Origin: an uncultured Planctomycetaceae bacterium
GTDB taxonomy: Bacteria > Planctomycetota > Planctomycetia > Pirellulales > Pirellulaceae
NCBI GenBank assembly: GCA_937967665.1
Contig: CALBSZ010000224.1
Coordinates: 1 to 8,068, forward strand
DNA length: 8,068 nt
Direction of reading: 5' to 3'
The translations under genes and the position numbers were made by a program. Of the stretch, positions 1 through 5,855 are shown piece after piece; the first letter of the stretch is position 1, and each line of letters begins with the position of its first letter. The notes below the pieces were generated by a model. That model was not told the DNA's origin. It did not search any database and saw only the letters and a program-made list of their open reading frames with translations.

Positions 1-55
1 GCATCGTGGGTGACTCAGACCAACCGCTGATCAACCGCGGCACGATCGATGCCGA
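1..55 (+). repeat. Direct repeat copy A inside the beta-solenoid
   Basis: These 55 bases are identical to 814-868, with first mismatch at 56 versus 869. They encode the tail of 'HGIV' followed by 'GDSDQPLINRGTIDAD'. The repeat probably extends left beyond the window. The spacing is 813 bases (271 codons), so it stays in frame. Confidence 0.95.
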
Positions 56-3000
56 TACGACCAATCAAACCATCTTGGTGCGCGGCAGTGGCGTCACCAA
101 TCCGGCTCCCGGACAACTACTCGCAACCGCAGGCGTGTTGGACGTGGATGGCCTGGCCGGTAATGCCGGCCACGTGTCGTCGAGTGGCGGTGGAACATTG
201 GATTTGGAAGGCACGTTCGCGCTGGACGAGTCCGTTGCCGTAACCAACGCGACGCTGACCTTGCGCGGCGACTGGGAAAATCTATCGTCGATCGACGCCA
301 CGGACAGCACGGTCAATCTGGATGGAACGTTCTCCGTTGCCGAACTGGGTGTTTTCAACCGCAATGGCGCGAATATCGCCAACATCATTGGAATACTCGA
401 GAACGACGCGGCCGTGTTGTCGATCGACGCCGCGACGGACTGGCAGTTGCGTGGCGGGCGCATCGAAGGCGGTACGGTGGCTGGGGACGGAACGTTGCGG
501 GTGACTGCCGACAGCACGTTGGATGGCGTGACGCTGGAAGCGGACATGTCGCTGACGAACGCCGACTATAACTCGATCCGCACGCTGACCATCGAAAACA
601 ATTTGGTACTCAACGGCGAGTTCACGATGACGCGTGCGGGATACCTGGGCCTGACGCACCTGGATTTTCCGGGCGACCAGACGCTGTCGGGCAGCGGCAG
701 CATCCGGTTTGTGCAACAAGGGAGCCGCGCTCCTGGAAACTACTCGAACAACTACGTTAGTTCTCGGGATGGCACGCTGACGATTGAAGGCGTGACGATC
801 CACGGCCAGCACGGCATCGTGGGTGACTCAGACCAACCGCTGATCAACCGCGGCACGATCGATGCCGACAGGGCCGCTCACACAATCGAGATTCGCGGAA
901 CAGACGTCACGAATTCAGGAATCTTGCGTGTTCGCAACAATGGAATTCTCGACGTTAATGCCTCCATATCGTTCACTCAATCGGGAATCATGACAAGCCA
1001 GCCTAACGGCATCGCATCAATTAGTGGGGATTCGGTGGGGAGTACAGCGAATGCTGACCACTTCACGCCCCAAGGGTGGCTTCGTATTGATGGCAATGGC
1101 ACTGCACTCGAGCCACAGTTGCTGGAAGCGATGAGTCGTGATCTTGGTGCTGTGGAAGCTGGATTCTCGAGCAACTTTGCGTTCGGGGTTTTGTCACTGA
1201 CTGGTGGCACGTATGTGCAACTGACCGATGCCAGTGATAATTCAACGGGTATCGGAGCGGAATCACTTTATGCGCAATCGTTAATCGTACCGTCCGGAAC
1301 GACACTCGATTTGAATGGCCTGAATGTTTACGTGCGGGCCTCACAGATCGACGGAACGCTGGTGGGCGGAGCGGTGCAGCAGGTTCCGGATAGCGGACCC
1401 TTGCTACTGAATACGCCCACGCCTGGTGCCATTTCCGTCGCTGGGGAACAAGATGAATGGACGTTTTTCGGGCGGCAGGGTGCGGCGGTGACCGTAGTCG
1501 TTAATCCCGGCGGTGGTGGTCTGGCCCCGGCATTAGTGCCTCGGCTCGATCTTGCCGGCGTAGAAATTGTTGACGAACAGGATAATGTGTTGGCATCCGG
1601 TGACAGCAGTGGTCCAGGCGGCGCTGTTACGCTGGCCAGCATTGTCCTTCCGGACGATGGAATGTATCGCGTTCGGGTTACTGCGGCGGCCGGCCACGAG
1701 TCGAACACAGGCAACTATTCGATTGCACTGTGGGACGCGACTCCCGATATTGCTTCGCTCTTGTTGAACCAGCGTCAAGCAGGAAGGATCGAATCGCCGT
1801 TCGATATGGATCGTTGGCAATTTGCCGCTGTGGCGGGACAACAAATACGCTTTGACCTCATCAACTCGTCCGGTGCCGCGGCATTATTTGACTTAACGGG
1901 ACCGAACGACTGGGTTGGATTTGCCGACCAGAGCCAGGATTCCGATCTGATCAACCTCCCCGAATCGGGCGCTTACGTTCTTACGGCGCATAGCCAGCCT
2001 AATGAATATGACAATAGGTACGCCTTTCGGTTGGAAGAGACAGCAATCACCGAACTCGCAGTCAACACAGCCTACAATGGCGAATTTGTCGGCAGCGATC
2101 AGGCTCAACTGTTTCGACTCGACGTCCCGGCAAATACACCGTTGTCGGTCCGATTGGACGATAGCTCGACGACGAACCGCAACGAACTCTACGTGAAGCG
2201 TGGTTCGCCGCCGACACGAGGGGACTTTGACTATCGTGGCGGCAGCGTTGCCTTGGCAGACCAGGACGTGCTGATTCCGATGGCTACCGCGCAAAGCTGG
2301 TACATCCTGGTCTATGCGGATATTGTGTTGGAGCCGAGCACGTACACTTTGGTTGCCGAAACGGGCGACGTGTTCGTTACCAGTGTCACGCCAGACCATC
2401 ACGGTAACGCCGCCAATGCTGAGTTGACGTTGACTGGAAGTGGTTTTGATTCGACGAGCACCGTGGAACTGGTGGCATCGGATGCCGTGGTTTATCCCGC
2501 CAACGTCATTGAAGTGGATTCGTTCACTCAACTGTCCGTGACGTTCAACGCGGGTGCGGTACCGGCCGGTATCTACTCGATTCGTGTCAGTCGAGCCGGT
2601 GGTGAGTCGTCTACACTTGCCGATGCATTCGAAATCGTTGAGGGCGGCGAAGCGCGTTTGGAAACAGATCTGATTTTGCCGGATGTGGTTGGCTATCACC
2701 AGCTGGCTACCATTTACGTTGAATTCGCGAATACAGGTAGTTTGGCAATGCCGGCGCCGCTACTCGTTCTGACGGCGAAACAGAACGGCGAAGAAAGAGC
2801 GCTATTGACGTTGGATGAATCGATCGTCAGTCATGGCTTTTGGACTTCCGCAGTTCCTGAAGGGTTTTACAAGTCGGTCGAGTTTTTGGCCAGTGGCGAC
2901 ACTCCTGGCGTGCTGCAGCCGGGCGAGTCGGGACGCGTCCCCGTGTATTGGGCTGGCTGGCAACAGCCCTGGGACTTCGCGTACCCACCCGTCGACTTTT

Positions 3001-5855
3001 ACGTCTCGCCGACAACCGCTGACAGCACGGAAGCCGTCGATTGGGATTCGCTGGAAGACCGCATGCGCCCGGCACGCTTGGATGCCGAGGCGTGGGCGCC
3101 GATCTGGCTGAACTTTCGCGAGCAAGTCGGCGACACGTGGGGCGGCTACGTTACGATGCTTAATGAAAACACGTCCTATCTTGGCAGACTGGGACAACGT
3201 GTGGAGAGTGTCAGCGATCTGATTGCCTTTGAATACCTTCAGGCGGCAGGGATAAGCCCGATTGAATATCTGGCCTCCTCCGTCGATGCAAGTCTGCCGG
3301 CGCCTGACCTGTTTTTGACATTTGGTCGAACGTACGCGCAACACATTAACGGACGCTACCGCTTGGGACCGCTCGGCCGTGGCTGGGCCCACTACTGGGA
3401 AATCGCGTTGAAAGAAGAAGCGGACGGCAAGGTCGTTGTCACGGACATGACCGGGGCTCGCCGTATCTTCCAGCCCGATGCGCGTGGCGGATACCTCGGG
3501 CCTGTTGGCGATCCCGTCACACTAAATGCATTGTCGGGTAACGTGTTTCAACTTCTCGAAGCCAACGGACTTGAGTATCGATTTCGACCCGACGGCAAAC
3601 TCGATTATGTCGAAAACCCCAACGGACATCGTATTACGGCCGGTTATACCGACGGATTGCTAACGAGTCTTCTGCATTCATCGGGCGACGCGCTGCAGAT
3701 CACCTACAATGCGGCTGGTCGGATCGAGGAGGTTACCGATTCGGTCGGCAGAACCGCTTTCTACACCTATGATGCCGGCAACGAACATCTCATGAGCGTA
3801 ACCGGGACGGACGGTGAAACCACGACGTATGCATATGATTCCGGCGGAGACATTCGCCGGCAGCACGCCCTGACGAGCATCGAATATCCGGACGGCAGTC
3901 ACGAATTCTTTGCCTATGACGACCGCGGTTGGCTTACGGGTTATGAACAAGACGGAGGCGACAAGCGAGTCACGTTTGCACACAACTCCACCGGTAAAGT
4001 AACGGTCACCAACGCCGCCTCGCAGGCGTCAGATTTGTACTTCGATCATCATGCCCAGATCAACCGTATCGATGACGCACTCGGACGCTCAATCTACTTC
4101 ACTTTCAATGACCGGTCGAACATCGAGCGAGTGACGGACGAATCAGGCCAGAGTATTCGTTATGAATATGATGATCGAGGCAACGTAATTCGATCGACCG
4201 ACCCATTAGGAGTGACAACCGACTTTAGTTATAGCGATTCGTTCAATCGGCTGGCGGAAGTCATCGATGGGCGCGGGAATCCGCTTTCTTACGGATACGA
4301 TGTCCAGGGGAATTTGACCTCGATTACCTACGCTGATAGCAGCGTTGATCGCTACACCTACGACGCCCAAGGGTTTCTCGATACCTGGACCAACCGGCGG
4401 GGTCAGTCGATTGACTATTCCTACAACAATCGCGGCCAAATCACCAGCAAGACCCTGCCAGGCGGTGCTACCGTCCAATACGTTTACAATTCACGCTATA
4501 ACCTGGAAAGCGTTACGGACGCTTCTGGAACGACCACCTGGGAATACAACGACCCGCAGAACCCGGACCTGGTGACGAAGATCACGTATCCGACAGGCCG
4601 ATTCCTGCAGTACACGTATCAGCACGGCCGGCGGACGAGCATGACCGATCAGGACGGTCACGAGGTGCGCTATCACTACGATGACGTAGGGCGACTGGAG
4701 TCGCTCTTTGACGGCAATGATGCCTTGATTGTCCAGTACCAGTACGACTCCGTCGGACGCCTGCAGCGTGAAGATAAAGGAAACGGCACGTACACCACGT
4801 ACGAGTACGATGACGCGGGATTTGTAACGCAGGTTTCAAACTTTGCTCCGAACGATACGGTCCTGTCGAGCTTCTCCTACGAATACGATCATTTGGGGCG
4901 GCGTACCGGCATGACCACTCACGACGGTGCATGGCAGTTCAGCTACGATGAATCAGGCCAGCTAACACGCGCGTCCTTCGCCTCCGACAATCCAGTTGTC
5001 ATTCCCGACCAGGACTTGCAATATGAGTACGATGCGGCAGGGAATCGCGTGCGAACGGTCGTTAACGGAGTGGAAGCGAATTACACGAACAACAAGCTGA
5101 ATCAGTACAAGCAAGCCGGATCGGTTTCTTACACCTACGATCTTGCCGGCAATCTGATCGCGAAGCACGAAGGCGGCGAAACAACAACCTTCGCTTATGA
5201 CGCCGAGAATCAACTCGTTGGTGTGACTTCCCCCGGTAATACATGGTCGTATGAGTATGACGCCTTTGGCAACCGCACGGCAAGCGTTCACAACGGCCAG
5301 CGAACCGAATACCTGCAAGACCCCACCGGGCTGGGAAATTTGGTGGCGGCGTACAGTGACGGCGCTCTGGTTGCGAATTACACGCACGGCTTAGGGCTCG
5401 TTCGCCGCACGGATGTAGTCGACGCGTCCGCGTACTATTCATTCGACGTTCTCGGCTCTACAAGCGAACTCACGGATGTATCGGGCGCAGTCCAAAACGA
5501 ATATGCGTATGACCCTTTTGGAAACGTGTTGTACGCGTCCGCCAGTGTTGATGACCCGTTCCAATTCATCGGGAGATCCGGTGTCATAAACGAAGGCAAT
5601 GGTTTGAGTTTCATGCGAGCCAGGTTCTATGATCCCGAAACGGGACGATTTGTCAGTCCCGATCCGATTGGCTTGGCCGGTGATGATTCGAATCTCTATC
5701 GCTACGTCAGGAATAATCCCGTCGATGGTGTAGACCCATCGGGTTTGGAGCAAGATCAATGTGTCGAGGATGCTCATTACTTCAGCGGACTACAGTTTTG
5801 GAAGTGCATGAAATCGTTGACAGGAAAAGATTTGGACAAAATTGCCGATTGTTAA
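1..5855 (+). CDS. Giant RHS/YD-repeat surface protein with adhesin-like beta-solenoid N-terminal region (5' partial)
   Basis: The frame is open to the left edge, so the GTG at position 6 is not a start. The preceding in-frame codons (partial Gly, then Ile) match the second copy of the internal repeat at 814. Numbering residues from the codon at 6, the visible 1,949 residues hold: Gly/Asn/Thr-rich beta-solenoid repeats (1-460), three PPC-like beta domains (about 467-785), a TIG/IPT-like domain (about 789-880), a CARDB-like region (about 882-985), a planctomycete linker with 'NTSYLGRLGQRV' (about 1055), an RHS entry domain with 'LGPLGRGWAHYW' (about 1100-1132), about 25 YD repeats (1140-1840) and an RHS core with DPIG (1886) and DPSG (1910). 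By family knowledge YD repeats form a hollow beta-cocoon and the core self-cleaves after the last DPxGL. The expected location is extracellular, but the signal peptide would lie upstream. Only 36 residues follow DPSG, with no toxin domain. The stop at 5853 probably interrupts a longer gene, because the frame continues open. The exact role is unknown; adhesion or cell-surface interaction is inferred. Confidence 0.93.
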   Translation, partial: IVGDSDQPLINRGTIDADTTNQTILVRGSGVTNPAPGQLLATAGVLDVDGLAGNAGHVSSSGGGTLDLEGTFALDESVAVTNATLTLRGDWENLSSIDATDSTVNLDGTFSVAELGVFNRNGANIANIIGILENDAAVLSIDAATDWQLRGGRIEGGTVAGDGTLRVTADSTLDGVTLEADMSLTNADYNSIRTLTIENNLVLNGEFTMTRAGYLGLTHLDFPGDQTLSGSGSIRFVQQGSRAPGNYSNNYVSSRDGTLTIEGVTIHGQHGIVGDSDQPLINRGTIDADRAAHTIEIRGTDVTNSGILRVRNNGILDVNASISFTQSGIMTSQPNGIASISGDSVGSTANADHFTPQGWLRIDGNGTALEPQLLEAMSRDLGAVEAGFSSNFAFGVLSLTGGTYVQLTDASDNSTGIGAESLYAQSLIVPSGTTLDLNGLNVYVRASQIDGTLVGGAVQQVPDSGPLLLNTPTPGAISVAGEQDEWTFFGRQGAAVTVVVNPGGGGLAPALVPRLDLAGVEIVDEQDNVLASGDSSGPGGAVTLASIVLPDDGMYRVRVTAAAGHESNTGNYSIALWDATPDIASLLLNQRQAGRIESPFDMDRWQFAAVAGQQIRFDLINSSGAAALFDLTGPNDWVGFADQSQDSDLINLPESGAYVLTAHSQPNEYDNRYAFRLEETAITELAVNTAYNGEFVGSDQAQLFRLDVPANTPLSVRLDDSSTTNRNELYVKRGSPPTRGDFDYRGGSVALADQDVLIPMATAQSWYILVYADIVLEPSTYTLVAETGDVFVTSVTPDHHGNAANAELTLTGSGFDSTSTVELVASDAVVYPANVIEVDSFTQLSVTFNAGAVPAGIYSIRVSRAGGESSTLADAFEIVEGGEARLETDLILPDVVGYHQLATIYVEFANTGSLAMPAPLLVLTAKQNGEERALLTLDESIVSHGFWTSAVPEGFYKSVEFLASGDTPGVLQPGESGRVPVYWAGWQQPWDFAYPPVDFYVSPTTADSTEAVDWDSLEDRMRPARLDAEAWAPIWLNFREQVGDTWGGYVTMLNENTSYLGRLGQRVESVSDLIAFEYLQAAGISPIEYLASSVDASLPAPDLFLTFGRTYAQHINGRYRLGPLGRGWAHYWEIALKEEADGKVVVTDMTGARRIFQPDARGGYLGPVGDPVTLNALSGNVFQLLEANGLEYRFRPDGKLDYVENPNGHRITAGYTDGLLTSLLHSSGDALQITYNAAGRIEEVTDSVGRTAFYTYDAGNEHLMSVTGTDGETTTYAYDSGGDIRRQHALTSIEYPDGSHEFFAYDDRGWLTGYEQDGGDKRVTFAHNSTGKVTVTNAASQASDLYFDHHAQINRIDDALGRSIYFTFNDRSNIERVTDESGQSIRYEYDDRGNVIRSTDPLGVTTDFSYSDSFNRLAEVIDGRGNPLSYGYDVQGNLTSITYADSSVDRYTYDAQGFLDTWTNRRGQSIDYSYNNRGQITSKTLPGGATVQYVYNSRYNLESVTDASGTTTWEYNDPQNPDLVTKITYPTGRFLQYTYQHGRRTSMTDQDGHEVRYHYDDVGRLESLFDGNDALIVQYQYDSVGRLQREDKGNGTYTTYEYDDAGFVTQVSNFAPNDTVLSSFSYEYDHLGRRTGMTTHDGAWQFSYDESGQLTRASFASDNPVVIPDQDLQYEYDAAGNRVRTVVNGVEANYTNNKLNQYKQAGSVSYTYDLAGNLIAKHEGGETTTFAYDAENQLVGVTSPGNTWSYEYDAFGNRTASVHNGQRTEYLQDPTGLGNLVAAYSDGALVANYTHGLGLVRRTDVVDASAYYSFDVLGSTSELTDVSGAVQNEYAYDPFGNVLYASASVDDPFQFIGRSGVINEGNGLSFMRARFYDPETGRFVSPDPIGLAGDDSNLYRYVRNNPVDGVDPSGLEQDQCVEDAHYFSGLQFWKCMKSLTGKDLDKIADC
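814..868 (+). repeat. Direct repeat copy B inside the beta-solenoid
   Basis: This copy is base-identical to 1-55. Downstream of it the two copies remain alignable only as protein: both follow a pattern of an isoleucine/valine strand, RG, 'VTN', a strand and G-LDV. The DNA diverges at once. Confidence 0.95.
1400..2365 (+). other. Three successive PPC-like (pre-peptidase C-terminal type) beta domains
   Basis: Three stretches share an opening hydrophobic-Asn-x-x-x-x-G motif, a central 'D-x-(D/E/R)-x-(W/L)-x-F/L' strand and a closing 'Y-x-(I/L/V)-x-(L/V/A)' strand. The first is 'LLLNTPTPGAISVAGEQDEW...GNYSIALW', the second 'LLLNQRQAGRIESPFDMDRWQF...YAFRLEE' and the third 'LAVNTAYNGEFVGSDQAQLFRL...STYTLVAE'. 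This matches the PPC fold found in many secreted bacterial proteins, which is non-catalytic and may assist secretion or substrate binding. The assignment is by motif shape only. Confidence 0.55.
2371..2646 (+). other. TIG/IPT-like immunoglobulin domain
   Basis: The translation carries 'VTSVTPDHHGNAANAELTLTGSGF', a middle strand beginning 'STVELVA' and an ending 'AGIYSIRVSRAGGESSTLADAFEI'. The 'V.P..G......LTGSGF' opening and the 'G.Y.I.V....G' closing are the usual signature of IPT/TIG domains, which serve as rigid spacers or binding modules in surface proteins. Confidence 0.65.
2650..3300 (+). other. CARDB-like domain and planctomycete pre-RHS linker
   Basis: The first part ('DLILPDVVGYHQLATIYVEF', then 'NTGSLAMPAPLLVL') resembles a CARDB-type adhesion domain with a 'Y-x-V-x-x-x-N-x-G-x-x-x-x-x-x-P' core. 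It is followed by an aromatic-rich stretch and by 'YVTMLNENTSYLGRLGQRV', a segment I recognise as a frequent lead-in to RHS repeats in planctomycete proteins. Its function is unknown. Confidence 0.5.
3300..5520 (+). repeat. RHS entry domain followed by about 25 YD repeats
   Basis: The region opens with 'DLFLTFGRTYAQHINGRYR' and 'LGPLGRGWAHYW', typical of the segment before RHS repeats. Then come about 25 degenerate units with a Y-x-Y-D/N-x-x-G core, for example 'FYTYDAGN' at 3760, 'RYEYDDRG' at 4159 and 'EYAYDPFG' at 5502. Typical spacing is about 20-24 residues with 'G.L.......G....Y.YD'. By family knowledge these wrap into a beta-cocoon. The units are diverged at DNA level, so this is an old array, not a recently expanded one. 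Confidence 0.93.
5505..5746 (+). other. RHS core (RHS repeat-associated core domain)
   Basis: The translation shows the closing YD unit 'YAYDPFGNVL', then 'RARFYDPETGRFVSPDPIGL', 'NLYRYVRNNP' and 'DPSGL'. The two DPxG motifs (Asp codons at 5661 and 5733) are separated by 20 residues and hold the aspartates implicated in self-cleavage in this family. Cleavage would be predicted just after the Leu at 5745-5747, releasing whatever follows. What follows before the stop is only 35 residues. Confidence 0.93.
5853..5855 (+). other. In-frame TAA splitting one continuous reading frame
   Basis: The codons around it read TGT-TAA-CAG. Both flanks are in the same phase and both look like coding sequence; no other in-frame stop occurs between the left window edge and 8037. 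A single base change in CAA, GAA, AAA, TTA, TCA, TAC or TAT would give TAA. Neither +1 nor +2 frame starts near here give a usable gene: GTG 5866 stops at TAG 5887-5889, and ATG 5894 reaches TGA within about 14 codons. Confidence 0.85.

Larger units (their letters stand above)
1..1390 (+). other. Beta-solenoid / filamentous-adhesin-like region
   Basis: The translation is rich in Gly, Thr, Asn and Asp. It alternates short hydrophobic strands with turns such as 'GGTLDLEGTF', 'GRIEGGTVAGDGTLRV', 'INRGTIDAD' and 'GTTLDLNGLNV'. This is the look of parallel beta-helix passengers in autotransporter and hemagglutinin-type proteins. At least one long unit of about 271 residues is repeated. The specific family cannot be assigned by eye. 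An adhesive or structural surface role is inferred. Confidence 0.7.

Noticed and set aside
6..8. GTG as the start of the large RHS frame
   Set aside because: The frame is open to the window edge and the preceding codons match the second repeat copy, so the gene continues upstream.
1893..2699. Minus-strand open frame opposite the PPC/TIG region
   Set aside because: The plus strand here has clear domain motifs in frame; the minus-strand product shows no recognisable pattern.
5748..5855. Short variable toxin tip encoded after the RHS core
   Set aside because: Thirty-five residues is too short for the known tip toxins and no catalytic motif is visible. The continued open frame explains it better as an interrupted gene.
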